A program made the position numbers and the translations under genes. This document shows positions 53,490 through 61,999 of a DNA stretch of 64,000 nt, one piece after another; within the stretch, counting starts at the first letter, position 1, and each line of letters begins with the position of its first letter. The notes below the pieces were generated by a model that worked only from the letters and a program-made list of their open reading frames with translations, made no database searches and had not been told where the DNA came from. The stretch is from Fibrisoma limi BUZ 3 (GTDB lineage Bacteria > Bacteroidota > Bacteroidia > Cytophagales > Spirosomataceae), in the NCBI RefSeq assembly GCF_000296815.2, contig NZ_CAIT01000006.1, positions 502,777 through 566,776 on the forward strand. The letters are read 5' to 3'.

Positions 53490-53524
53490 GGGTTTGTTCG
53501 CATTTGCCGTATTAAAAAGCGATG

Positions 53525-53600
53525 GAACGCAGATTCTTATGATTTTTATGATTAGTGATGATTCAATTTGAAATCAGTAGAATCATAAGAATCTGCGTTC
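53525..53600. repeat. 20 bp-arm palindromic repeat
   Basis: GAACGCAGATTCTTATGATT (53525-53544) and AATCATAAGAATCTGCGTTC (53581-53600) are perfect reverse complements; the 36 bp loop is AT-rich with repeats of ATGATT. The right arm ends on the first base of the stop codon of the next minus-strand gene. This sequence style is familiar from intergenic hairpins in Cytophagales genomes (from memory, not searched). Confidence 0.75.
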
Positions 53601-54313
53601 TATTTTTCCCGCGTCCAGACTTCATTCACCGGTCCGCCCGTCGAACTCTGCCCCGAATGCCGCCACTCGTTGCCGTTTACATCGGCGTTGAACGTTAGCG
53701 ACCGGCCAACCCGGCTGTTGTCGCGGGAGAAGAAATCGATCGTTTCGGTGTATTTGCCGTCTTTGAAGCTGTACGTGCCGCCCCCCGTGCCGGCAAACAG
53801 CTTCGTCTGCGGATTGATGGCCGCCCACTGAAACCGACTGCCCGTCAGAAGCTTGATCGTTTTGCGGGGTCCCCGCTGCATGGTCGTAACCTGTCCGGCG
53901 TCGTTGGCCCGGCCGGTGATGCGCCAGAGTCCGGCCAGGGGTGTTTGTCCGGATGGTTCGTCAACCCGCGTGAAGGTACGAGTGCCGCCCGGACCGTTCA
54001 TGACCAACTGGCCGTTGCGCAGGGCAACCTGATACGTTTCGGTCTGGCCCACGCGGCTGGTGTCCTGCGTGTCAAACTCAACCTTAAGGCTCAGAGTGTT
54101 GCCGTTTCGTTCCCAGGCGCCCCCGCGTGTCGACACAAACTGAGTAGGCTCGTAGGTCGTCTGCATGAGGTAGTTGTCAATCAGGGTCAGCATGACCGTT
54201 CGGCCCGATGGCTCGGCCAGCCGCCAGGCACCATCCAGGTCGGTTTTCACCGGTGCCAATGCCAGCAGTGCGCCAACGACCAGCAGCAATCCGGAAATCA
54301 TACGTAAGTGCAT
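53600..54313 (-). CDS. Secreted hypothetical protein with internal duplication
   Basis: The 237-residue protein has a signal (LLLVVGALLALAP). It contains two similar halves: DLDGAWRLAEPSGRTVMLTLIDNYLMQTTYE to RTFTRVD, then TPLAGLWRITGRANDAGQVTTMQRGPRKTIKLL to NEVWTREK. In each, W-R-(L/I) is followed by a strand and later DTSRVGQT or DNSRVGRS. This looks like a duplicated lipocalin-like fold (DUF4488-type), secreted and binding some small molecule. Function unknown. The stop codon touches the repeat at 53525-53600. Confidence 0.7.
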   Translation of the reverse strand: MHLRMISGLLLVVGALLALAPVKTDLDGAWRLAEPSGRTVMLTLIDNYLMQTTYEPTQFVSTRGGAWERNGNTLSLKVEFDTQDTSRVGQTETYQVALRNGQLVMNGPGGTRTFTRVDEPSGQTPLAGLWRITGRANDAGQVTTMQRGPRKTIKLLTGSRFQWAAINPQTKLFAGTGGGTYSFKDGKYTETIDFFSRDNSRVGRSLTFNADVNGNEWRHSGQSSTGGPVNEVWTREK

Positions 54314-54462
54314 AACCTTTTGTTTAACCGTTTCTGAGCAAAGTAAACGACATGGCCTGACTACTCAATGGCACTGGATAATAACCGGACAGGAAAACGG
54401 GTGCAGCAACAAAAAAGCAGCCACTTTGCAGCGACTGCCTTCGGTTAGAAAACGTAATTGGA

Positions 54463-55779
54463 CTATTTGTTAGCGGCTGCGGTGGCTTTACCACTACGTC
54501 CCTGCGGCTTGTAGCTGATCTTAAAGATAGTACCGTTCAGGTCGTCGGAAACGTAGAGGGCGCCATCCGTGCCCTGCGCCAGTCCACACGGCCGGTGCTG
54601 AACCGGACCGGTCGGTTTTTCGAGGTCCGTTCCGGCGAAGTTGTCGGCAAAAATTTCCCAATTGCCGGCCGGTTTCCCGTTTTTGAAGGGCACGAAGGCG
54701 ACCATGTAGCCTTTCTTCAACTCCGCTGATTGCCCGTGGAAGGCAATAAAGGCCCCGTTACGGTATTTTTCGGGAAAAGCGGTTCCGGTGTAGAACAGCA
54801 GACCGTTCGGGCCGAGATGCGCCGGGAAAGCCGCTGCGGGATTGATGGTTTTTGCCCCGCCCGTTTTTTTGCCGTCACCGCCGTATTCGGGTGCAATGAT
54901 TTTCTTTTTCTGAATGTGATCGTAGTAGACGTAGGGCCAGCCCGCATCGTCGCCTTTGTGGAGTTCGTACATGGTTTCGGCGGGTAGCTCGGCGCTCTGT
55001 TTTGGCGTGTAATACTGCGGGTAAAAATCGTGGAATTGGCCGCGACCGTGCTGCATCACAAACAGCGTGTTGGACCTGGGGTTCCAGTCGAGGCCCACTA
55101 CGTTTTTCAGGCCGGTGGCAAAGCGGACGCCGTCGGCAAATTTCTGGTCCGGTACATTGGCTTTAAACTGCCAGATACCCGCGGCTGAATCGAGCAGCGG
55201 ACATGGCATCAGGCCTTTGCCCGTACCAGCTTCGCGGCAGGCGTCGTTGTCGGATGCAATGTTGACGTAGATGTTGTTCTGATTGTCGATGGCGATGGAC
55301 TTCGACTGGTCGCGGGTTTTGACCCGCAGCCCCGAAACGAGCAGTTCGGGCTGGTCGGGGTTCGTGACCTCGCCTTTGTCGTCCAGCTTATACCGGAATA
55401 CGCTACTGTTTGAAGACGTGTACAGGTAGCCGTTCCGGATGTAAATACCCGTACCGGGATAATCACCGAAGCCGACCCGTTCGTCAAAAATGCCGTCTTT
55501 GTCTGTATCCCGGAGCCGGTAGATGCCCTTGCCGTCTTTCAGCTTAGCCAGTTTCACGTAGAGGTCGCCGTTTTTGCTGACAGCCATGTGCCGGGCCGGA
55601 CCGAGATCTTCGGCCACTACGGTAGCCGTAAAACCGGCCGGAACTTTTACCTCAGCCGTTGATTTTTGGGGTTTATCGGAAGATCGTAACGGGGGCGTTT
55701 CGCCGTAAGAAGCGCCGATACTGTTCATTGCCAGCAGCGCCGAGAAAAGACAGGACGTTCGAAAAGAGAAAGTATGCAT
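54463..55779 (-). CDS. PQQ-dependent sugar dehydrogenase-like protein (sorbosone dehydrogenase group)
   Basis: The start at 55779 (MHTFSFRTSCLFSALLAMNS) gives 438 residues with a signal peptide. The propeller pattern is clear: VPAGFTATVVAEDLGPARHMAVSKNGDLYV, GIYRLRDTDKDGIFDERVGF, GTGIYIRNGYLYTSSNSSVFRYKLDD, VVGLDWNPRSNTLFVMQHGRGQFHDFYPQYY, MYELHKGDDAGWPYVYYDH, and AQGTDGALYVSDDLNGTIFKISY. The family is six-bladed with a PQQ cofactor, oxidising aldoses or sorbosone in the periplasm. No cytochrome domain is fused. The next gene, heparinase-like, lies 114 bp upstream on the same strand, consistent with a sugar-use cluster. Confidence 0.85.
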   Translation of the reverse strand: MHTFSFRTSCLFSALLAMNSIGASYGETPPLRSSDKPQKSTAEVKVPAGFTATVVAEDLGPARHMAVSKNGDLYVKLAKLKDGKGIYRLRDTDKDGIFDERVGFGDYPGTGIYIRNGYLYTSSNSSVFRYKLDDKGEVTNPDQPELLVSGLRVKTRDQSKSIAIDNQNNIYVNIASDNDACREAGTGKGLMPCPLLDSAAGIWQFKANVPDQKFADGVRFATGLKNVVGLDWNPRSNTLFVMQHGRGQFHDFYPQYYTPKQSAELPAETMYELHKGDDAGWPYVYYDHIQKKKIIAPEYGGDGKKTGGAKTINPAAAFPAHLGPNGLLFYTGTAFPEKYRNGAFIAFHGQSAELKKGYMVAFVPFKNGKPAGNWEIFADNFAGTDLEKPTGPVQHRPCGLAQGTDGALYVSDDLNGTIFKISYKPQGRSGKATAAANK

Positions 55780-55893
55780 GAAAGATGGTCGAAAAGGAGA
55801 GATCATTTGCTCAATAAGCGAACCGGTACCGGAAAATACTTGTCCATACCGGTCGATTCGATGGAGCCAGGTAGCCGTTCAGGCCGTCTGTGT

Positions 55894-57780
55894 TTATTTG
55901 GGCCACTGCGCCAGTGGTCGAACCGCCTGGGTTGTCTGCCCGGCGGCTTTCTCGGGCAGGAGCAGTACGGTCAGGGTCCCTTTCGTATTGGCGGGCATGG
56001 TCACCTCAAAACCCACGAGGGTCGTGCCGGGATTGGGCGCATCATACTCGTGGGGCGGATCGGTCGACCAGGTCTTCAGCGTTACGTTGGCGGGCTCCTG
56101 CACCTGGAGGATCAGCTTCTTGCCGTCTTTAGTTAACTCGGCCCGGTTTTTACCCGTAATCGTTACGTCGGCGGGCGTTAGTAACGTCCAGCGGACCGTA
56201 GCTTCTTTACCCGGCGTTTCGACTTCATCACGGACGACGATGTGGTTCTGATCGACAATGGCAATGCCGCGGCTGGCTTTGTGTAAAGGCCCTTTATACA
56301 GCTCGGTCAGGTCGGTGGTGGCGCTCAGGAACTGCGGGTTGTTCGTCGACCGCGTGATGCGGGCGTTGCCTTCTACGTTTTGTAGGCCGTTGTTAACGGT
56401 CAGGGTATTATGGACGTAATTGTTGTATCGGTACACCTGCCAGCGCTGCGAATCCTGCTCTTTACCCCACAGCTTTACGCCTTTCGATTCCAGCGAATTG
56501 TAATCCTGCATCCCGAAATCCATGGCCCAGCGAACACCATCGGCCTCCATCACGAACGAGCCAACATCCATGTGCGCGTGGTTAACCGATGGCGAGCCGG
56601 CTTTCAAACCGACAAAAATAGCCGAAGGATCGGTCCAGGAGGTGCGCATCAACGCTACCGGACTTTTGCCGTCGCCCACCCAGATTCTGGCTTTGGGTTC
56701 GGGGATGTCATTCACGCGGATGCCGTTGTTCCAGAGCATGATGGCAGGCAGCAGTCGGTCTTTGTCGTATTTGCTGCCATTTTCACTTAGCAAACGCCCC
56801 CGCTCGACCCACAACACCGAAGGATCGTTCAGTTTGGAGGCAAACCAGAACATGGCCGGATGGAGGCCACTCCCGGTTCCGGCGTCGGAGTAGTTGAACG
56901 AGTTGCCGGTGGGGCCGGTCATGTTGGTCATGTAGGCGGCCGTTTTCAAAAAGCCCGGTTTTTTAGACAGGCCAAAATCGCTACCGAACGCTTTTTCGAT
57001 GGCGCTGATGAACATAACATTGAAGCTGGTGCCGTAGCCCCAGTAACTGTATCCTTCGGGATAAGCGCCGTCGGGAGCGTAGTCTTCCATCGGCAGCTCA
57101 ATACTGTCAATGGCCCGGTTGATGATTTTCCGGGACAATTCCGGCTGATCTTCGTAGATCGCCATTGCGCCGTAAGTCATACCCGCGTTGCAGACCTGAT
57201 TCCAGTTATGCGTGGCCGTCAGCCAACTGTTAAATTTCGGATCGAGGGAGGGTTCAATGCCTTTTTTCAGAATAGCCGCTTTGATAGCCGACCGGGACGC
57301 GGGCGACAGGTCGTTGTACAGCCAGTCGTAGCCGATACCAACGGCCATGGTCATCTCGGCTACGTCGAGGAAGTGCGACGGGTTCCAGTCGCTGAACGCC
57401 GATACGGCCAGGAGTTCTTTTTCGACCCGTTGCAGGTACTGTTGCTGCCCGGTCAAGCGCCAGGCGTAGGCCAGCAGAAACACCCGACGCAACGCTTCCC
57501 GCGATTTATCCAGCAGCCGCCGACCGATCTGAATCCGCTCTACGGGAGCAACCGCCAGCAGCTTGTCACATTCGCCCAGCATCGCCTGGTGGACGTTATT
57601 CCAGGTTTTATCGGCTGCGATCGTTTGCCTGATACGTCCCTCTTCACCTTTGAGCAGGAGAATACGCGGATGATCCGGCAGTTTGGTAGCCGGGCCAATG
57701 GGGTCTTTCTGTGCGCCGGCGGATACCGAAAGCAGGAGCAACAGGCTGATTGTTGAAAGGAGTAAGCGTTTGGAATACAT
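55894..57780 (-). CDS. Heparinase II/III-like polysaccharide lyase/hydrolase
   Basis: The 628-residue protein has a signal peptide (about 1-23, ending GAQ). An alpha-toroid region with LTATHNWNQVCNAGMTYGAMAIYED and DYAPDGAYPEGYSYWGYGTSFNV precedes a C-terminal beta-sandwich heparinase II/III domain (HMDVGSFVMEADGVRWAMDFGMQDYNS, RNNPQ region, IVRDEVETPGKEATVRWTLLTPADVTI). Catalytic Tyr and His candidates lie in SYWGYGTS and SVNHAHMD. Such enzymes cleave uronic-acid polysaccharides by beta-elimination (alginate, heparin or hyaluronan). Substrate unknown. It starts a minus-strand run with the PQQ dehydrogenase. Confidence 0.85.
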   Translation of the reverse strand: MYSKRLLLSTISLLLLLSVSAGAQKDPIGPATKLPDHPRILLLKGEEGRIRQTIAADKTWNNVHQAMLGECDKLLAVAPVERIQIGRRLLDKSREALRRVFLLAYAWRLTGQQQYLQRVEKELLAVSAFSDWNPSHFLDVAEMTMAVGIGYDWLYNDLSPASRSAIKAAILKKGIEPSLDPKFNSWLTATHNWNQVCNAGMTYGAMAIYEDQPELSRKIINRAIDSIELPMEDYAPDGAYPEGYSYWGYGTSFNVMFISAIEKAFGSDFGLSKKPGFLKTAAYMTNMTGPTGNSFNYSDAGTGSGLHPAMFWFASKLNDPSVLWVERGRLLSENGSKYDKDRLLPAIMLWNNGIRVNDIPEPKARIWVGDGKSPVALMRTSWTDPSAIFVGLKAGSPSVNHAHMDVGSFVMEADGVRWAMDFGMQDYNSLESKGVKLWGKEQDSQRWQVYRYNNYVHNTLTVNNGLQNVEGNARITRSTNNPQFLSATTDLTELYKGPLHKASRGIAIVDQNHIVVRDEVETPGKEATVRWTLLTPADVTITGKNRAELTKDGKKLILQVQEPANVTLKTWSTDPPHEYDAPNPGTTLVGFEVTMPANTKGTLTVLLLPEKAAGQTTQAVRPLAQWPK

Positions 57781-57937
57781 GACCAGCGAGGGTTTTGTAC
57801 CAAAGCGCGTTAAAGCGGTTTTTTACCGACGGCAATGAATGAATGATGCGCTGACTACGTGAATAATCGTACCGAATCAGACTTGCTGGTTTCGTGCCGT
57901 TGTTTACCTTCGCGGTTGTTCATTCCTAAACGACCGT

Positions 57938-58471
57938 ATGCAAACCTCCCGACTCATTGTTGCCCTGCTTGTGCTGAGCCTGGCGTGTCAGACCAAGCCA
58001 AAACAGGAAGCGGCTAACGCATCCGAAGCGGCACAACCCGACAGTGCTGCCATCCTGGCCAGCCGACCGGGACCGGATGCCCCTCGCTCAGCCGCCGACC
58101 GACTGGTACGGGCGCTGTACTTCGAGCATAACAAAGAAGAGAATCCATTCCGGGAGAAAGACCGCGCCCTGATCGAGCAGTACTTTGCGAAGCCCACCGC
58201 CGACCTGATCTGGAACGATACGCAGCAGGGAGGTAGTAAGCTGAAGCCGGCCACGACAAACCCACTCTTCAACGCGCCGGACAAAGCCGTTCAGAAAACC
58301 TGGGTCAATCCGGCGGCTGTGGCCGGGACGCGGGCCGTGGTGTACGTAACGTTCACCAACAACGCCAAGCCGGAGGAAATCAAAGTGGATCTGCAGCAGT
58401 TCGACGGTCGCTGGCGCATCACGGACATGCTGTATCCGAATGGTAAGCAACTGACGGAGGTGTTGCAGTAA
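57938..58471 (+). CDS. DUF3828-type lipoprotein
   Basis: This 177-residue protein has a lipobox (LVLSLAC). The mature part has RLVRALYFEHNKEENPFREKDRALIEQYFAKPTADLIWND and a C-terminal RAVVYVTFTNNAKPEEIKVDLQQFDGRWRITDMLYP. The VDLQQFDGRWRITDMLYP segment fits DUF3828/YbjP-like proteins, which are uncharacterised lipoproteins. It is followed after 45 bp by a truncated-globin gene. Confidence 0.65.
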   Translation: MQTSRLIVALLVLSLACQTKPKQEAANASEAAQPDSAAILASRPGPDAPRSAADRLVRALYFEHNKEENPFREKDRALIEQYFAKPTADLIWNDTQQGGSKLKPATTNPLFNAPDKAVQKTWVNPAAVAGTRAVVYVTFTNNAKPEEIKVDLQQFDGRWRITDMLYPNGKQLTEVLQ

Positions 58472-58516
58472 GCAGGGTACCTACAATATTTACAGGCGTA
58501 CTACGACTACCCCAGT

Positions 58517-59002
58517 ATGAACGCACCAACGATACCAACTTTATACGCCTGGGCTGGCGAAAACGATCGCCTGGAGCAGCTTACCGAGGTCTTTTACGGC
58601 AAAGTTCGTCAGGATGAGGTGCTGGGGTCTGTGTTTCTGCACATGTCGCCCGACCACGCCCGGCACGTCGCTCACTTTATCGGGGAAGTGTTCGGGGGAC
58701 CGCCTTTGTACACGACTACCGATGGCGGAAGTCATGCACAGATGGTGGCGCATCACGTAGGCAAACACCTCACCGAAACCCAACGTCGGCGGTGGCTGGC
58801 CTTACTGCTCGACAGTGCGGATGACGTGGGGCTTCCCGACGATCCGGAGTTTCGGTCGGCCTTAGTTGGGTATCTGGAATGGGGTAGCCGATTGGCCGTG
58901 CTCAATTCCAACGCAGCCGAAAACCCGGTTCAGGCAGATACGCCGATGCCAATCTGGGGCTGGGGCGAAACAGGTGGACCTTATGTCCCTGAGAACCAAT
59001 GA
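58517..59002 (+). CDS. Group II truncated hemoglobin
   Basis: The 161-residue protein matches the group II (TrHbO) truncated globin: TLYAWAGENDRLEQLTEVFYGKVRQDEVLG, DHARHVAHFIGEVFGGPPLYT, SHAQMVAHHVGKHLTETQRRRWLALLLDS with the proximal His in AHHVG, and the C-terminal WGWGETGGPYVPE tail. Such globins bind O2 or NO; the cytoplasmic role is usually NO detoxification or oxygen sensing. It is slightly longer than typical (120-135) because of the tail. It converges with the enolase-superfamily gene, with only 11 bp between stops. Confidence 0.92.
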   Translation: MNAPTIPTLYAWAGENDRLEQLTEVFYGKVRQDEVLGSVFLHMSPDHARHVAHFIGEVFGGPPLYTTTDGGSHAQMVAHHVGKHLTETQRRRWLALLLDSADDVGLPDDPEFRSALVGYLEWGSRLAVLNSNAAENPVQADTPMPIWGWGETGGPYVPENQ

Positions 59003-59013
59003 CACGGTAGCTA

Positions 59014-60420
59014 CTACGTTTGCTTGAATAAGTCCACGTAATGCGCCGACGGGGCAAAGATGCCGCCACTGCGTTGGTAGTAATCGTCGTTCAGTTCGAA
59101 TACGCCCTTGCGCATCTGCGTCCAGGATGCCGTCGGGTACGGATGGTACTGCACCAGCTTGTCCCAGTTCTTGTAATACTGATGGCCGTTGGTTTCCTGT
59201 AAGCCAAGACTCATGCCGGGAAAGGCCGGCAGACGGGCCGCTACGTTCTTGTTCCATTCCACCAGAATCGGGTTGACGGTCAGGTCGGCGCAAAAGCACG
59301 GTACATTCTTTTCGTAGGCTAACTGAGCAATCTTCATCGTCATGCTCAGCGTTTTAGCAATGGCTTTCACCGCAATGGCCGAGTAGCCGAGTTCAATCCG
59401 TCGGGCGGCATCCTCAACCGTGTGCGCACTTTCGTCGGCGGCCACCCGAACGCCCAGATCACCCACGTAGTCTTCAACGTGCTCCGGAAAGGGCTCCTCA
59501 ATCACGGCTATCTGGTCGAATGCGCCAATCTTGCGGGCGTGGTCGAGGAAGCGGAGCAGGGTTTCCTTTTTCTCGTATCGGCCGTTGGCGTCGAAGTAGT
59601 ACGGTATCTTACCGCTTTGAGTGTACGGCGTTTCGTAATTCCCGATGGCTTTGTGCAGCGCCGTCAGGAAGGCGATGTCTTTTTCGATCATCTCCTGCTG
59701 CGTCCCGGCCGAGCCCGTCTTAAGCTTCATAATAAAATACCCCTGATCGGCAGCCGCTTTGATGGTGTCGGCGGTGGTTCCTACGCTGAACGACGGGATA
59801 CTGGCAACCTTGTTGTGATGGTGCGACAGACCCGGTCTGTACTGCGCCGGAATCATATCGTCGAACGTACTGATCTTGTTTTCTTCAGCGTAAAGCAGCC
59901 AGGCCGCGTTGTCGACGCAGACCAGGGCATTCAGGGCGAAGGTTTTGCGCAGGTCAGGATTGCTCGTAACTTTTTTGGCGTAGGTATACACCTCGGGCAA
60001 GATCTGATCGAGGAGGTCGACCGGGTTGCTGAACGTGGTGCCCCTGAGCATTTGCAGGGCACGGTCGCTCACCGCATACATCAGCGCGTTTCCGGCCCGT
60101 TCGGAATGAGCCGCAAACACAGTCGAATCCGACCACAGAACCCCCTGCGTACCCAACCCAACCTTGCGAATGCCGGAGTCGCTTTCCAGCAGGGCGGCCG
60201 TTTGCCAGCTTTCGGTAATGGCGCTGCCTTTGAAGCGATACTGATGCAGCGGTTCGCGCTCAAAACTCGAATCGACCTGTTTGATACGGATCGTTTTAGG
60301 CGATGCTGAAGAAGCCATAGCGGGTAAGGGATGACCAACACTCAGCGCCGTAACAGCGCCTGAATACCGTATGAATTCCCGGCGACTGATGCGATCGGAC
60401 GTGTCGTGTACGTTGCTCAT
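59014..60420 (-). CDS. Enolase-superfamily (mandelate racemase/muconate lactonizing-like) enzyme with Tat-type signal
   Basis: The 468-residue protein begins with a twin-arginine-like signal SRREFIRYSG (about 12-21), so it may be exported folded. The mandelate racemase-type C-terminal barrel is shown by IMKLKTGSAGT (Lys region), YYFDANGRYEKKE (metal Asp), AVIEEPFPEH (metal Glu), VRVAADESAHT (metal Asp) and SAIAVKAIAKTLSM (second Lys). The family abstracts a proton alpha to a carboxylate, as in sugar-acid dehydratases. Substrate unknown. It follows a DUF3137 gene that starts further upstream on the same strand. Confidence 0.87.
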   Translation of the reverse strand: MSNVHDTSDRISRREFIRYSGAVTALSVGHPLPAMASSASPKTIRIKQVDSSFEREPLHQYRFKGSAITESWQTAALLESDSGIRKVGLGTQGVLWSDSTVFAAHSERAGNALMYAVSDRALQMLRGTTFSNPVDLLDQILPEVYTYAKKVTSNPDLRKTFALNALVCVDNAAWLLYAEENKISTFDDMIPAQYRPGLSHHHNKVASIPSFSVGTTADTIKAAADQGYFIMKLKTGSAGTQQEMIEKDIAFLTALHKAIGNYETPYTQSGKIPYYFDANGRYEKKETLLRFLDHARKIGAFDQIAVIEEPFPEHVEDYVGDLGVRVAADESAHTVEDAARRIELGYSAIAVKAIAKTLSMTMKIAQLAYEKNVPCFCADLTVNPILVEWNKNVAARLPAFPGMSLGLQETNGHQYYKNWDKLVQYHPYPTASWTQMRKGVFELNDDYYQRSGGIFAPSAHYVDLFKQT

Positions 60421-60427
60421 GCCCGGT

Positions 60428-61045
60428 TTATTTCAGCGTAACCTGCGGATCGTTTTCGTAGGCCGAGCCGATCTGGCAGAGGTGATTGAGGATTTCGGCA
60501 AAGAGTTCGTAAAGCTGCTTGAGCCGTTCAATGTCTTTGATGACACCCATCACGACGAACGTCAGTTGATCGACACCCTCTGGGAACTGACTTGCGGATA
60601 ACCAGCCATCGTCGTCTTTTACTTCCAGACTGATACTGGGTTGAGCTTCTATTAGTTGACGGATCGTTTCGTTGTCGAACAGCAGCCGGAGCTTGGTTTC
60701 ATCGTTGCCCTGAATAATGAACTGCTCGTCGAACTCCGGTTGGCCCACCGTTACGTCCTGCATACCCAACCACTTGCCCAGGTTACTGAATACACCCTTC
60801 CGGTAAATCTTGAACCGAAACCCATCCTGATTGACGTAGGGCGCCCGCATCCGGGTGTACGTAATGGCCGACTTGCCGGTTGATACGACGAAGGTGTCGA
60901 GCGTAATGGTCCATTCGTTGACAGTTGCCTGGACTTTGCTGCCTTTCCAAAAGCTACTGTCGATGTAGTCGGCCTTGATCTCGTCGGCTAACTGTTTCCA
61001 GACTTCATTTTTAAAAGGACCAAAAAGTTTTCGCAGGGTGCTCAT
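60428..61045 (-). CDS. DUF3137 family protein
   Basis: This 205-residue soluble protein starts MSTLRKLFGPFKNEVWKQLADEIKADYIDSSFWKGSKVQ and ends YELFAEILNHLCQIGSAYENDP, matching DUF3137 in length and pattern (WTITLDTFVVSTGKSAITYTRMRAPYVN, FDNETIRQLIEAQPSISLEVKDDDGW). No signal or membrane segment is visible. Function of the family is unknown. It lies 7 bp upstream of the enolase-superfamily gene on the minus strand, so the two are likely co-transcribed. Confidence 0.8.
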   Translation of the reverse strand: MSTLRKLFGPFKNEVWKQLADEIKADYIDSSFWKGSKVQATVNEWTITLDTFVVSTGKSAITYTRMRAPYVNQDGFRFKIYRKGVFSNLGKWLGMQDVTVGQPEFDEQFIIQGNDETKLRLLFDNETIRQLIEAQPSISLEVKDDDGWLSASQFPEGVDQLTFVVMGVIKDIERLKQLYELFAEILNHLCQIGSAYENDPQVTLK

Positions 61046-61427
61046 GGGTTAGGAAAAGTGCGCGTTTGTGCCCGTAAGTATACGGCTTTTACCGCTCATC
61101 CGCACGATGCCGATCAACTTCTATATCGGTGGTAAATAACCTGTTCGCCCTTGATTATCTGGGTTATGTGCTCAACAGGCGCTTACGTTTCATCGGGAAA
61201 TCACTACGGTTGGGAGGGTAATTTTTCCGGATCGGACAAGCTTGATTATCAGGACTTAGTCCGGCCGGGTAATTTTGTCCGGTCGTGAACGAAGAATGTC
61301 CGATTACGTACAACGTCAACACTGGCACGGAATCATAACTAATTGGTAGTCAGTAGTTGTAATTTTCTGGCACAGGCTTTGGATCATACTAAACGAACAG
61401 TAAACAACCATCAAACAACACACAACC
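61046..61427. other. Promoter region with repeated elements, no gene
   Basis: The 382 bp divergent gap between DUF3137 (-) and a small secreted protein (+) contains two copies of GGGTAATTTT followed by a TCCGG box: at 61216-61234 and 61267-61285, spaced 51 bp, with further CGGAC/GTCCG sites between them. They may be binding sites of one regulator. No coding frame is supported. Confidence 0.4.
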
Positions 61428-61799
61428 ATGTTACCATTAATGAGCAAATTGGTGATTTCAGCGCTGCTGAGCACCGCCACACTGATCGACCCTACTACGC
61501 CGAAAGCGTTGTCTTTCGATGCCAGCGCGTTCGTAACGAACACCAACAAAATCCGCCTGTCTGTTCTGAAGTCCAGCGAAAAGCCCGTCACGGTGACGTT
61601 GCGGGACAGCCAGCATAAGGTACTGTATCAGCAGACCCTGAACAAGAAAGAAACGAAGCAGGCTTTCCTGTTCAGCGTTGAGGATCTGACCGACGGTGAA
61701 TACGAACTGGAGATTGCTTCCAGCGAAGGCAGCATTCGCAAACAGGTGAAACTTTCATCAGCTCCTGTTGAAACGACGCGCGTTATTGCCATGCAGTAA
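61428..61799 (+). CDS. Small secreted protein (DUF3244-like)
   Basis: The 123-residue product has a hydrophobic N-terminus (about 6-20) and a mature immunoglobulin-like/beta-sandwich region: KIRLSVLKSSEKPVTVTLRDSQHKVLYQQTLNKKETKQAFLFSVEDLTDGEYELEIASSEGSIRKQVKLS. The YELEI-SS-EGS pattern resembles DUF3244-like or type IX sorting-related beta domains in Bacteroidota. It is monocistronic between a complex promoter region and a clear terminator, so probably a well-expressed small exported protein. Function unknown. Confidence 0.75.
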   Translation: MLPLMSKLVISALLSTATLIDPTTPKALSFDASAFVTNTNKIRLSVLKSSEKPVTVTLRDSQHKVLYQQTLNKKETKQAFLFSVEDLTDGEYELEIASSEGSIRKQVKLSSAPVETTRVIAMQ

Positions 61800-61835
61800 A
61801 CATAAGCAGCCCGCGTCCGGCCAGACCGGTTTCAG

Positions 61836-61870
61836 TAACGCCCCGATGTGAGTTGGGGCGTTATTTGTTT
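61836..61870 (+). terminator. Rho-independent terminator
   Basis: TAACGCCCC (61836-61844) pairs with GGGGCGTTA (61855-61863), 10 bp loop, followed by TTTGTTTTT. It closes the small secreted-protein gene. Confidence 0.85.
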
Positions 61871-61999
61871 TTAAGGATTGATAAGCTGATTAGTCACCGT
61901 TCTGCTAAGTAAATGTCAGGGGATTTCGTGGCAGCGAGCGGTAAAATCAACCGCCTGCCCTGCTTTAACCGGTAGGCATCGATTACTCACAATTGCTCA

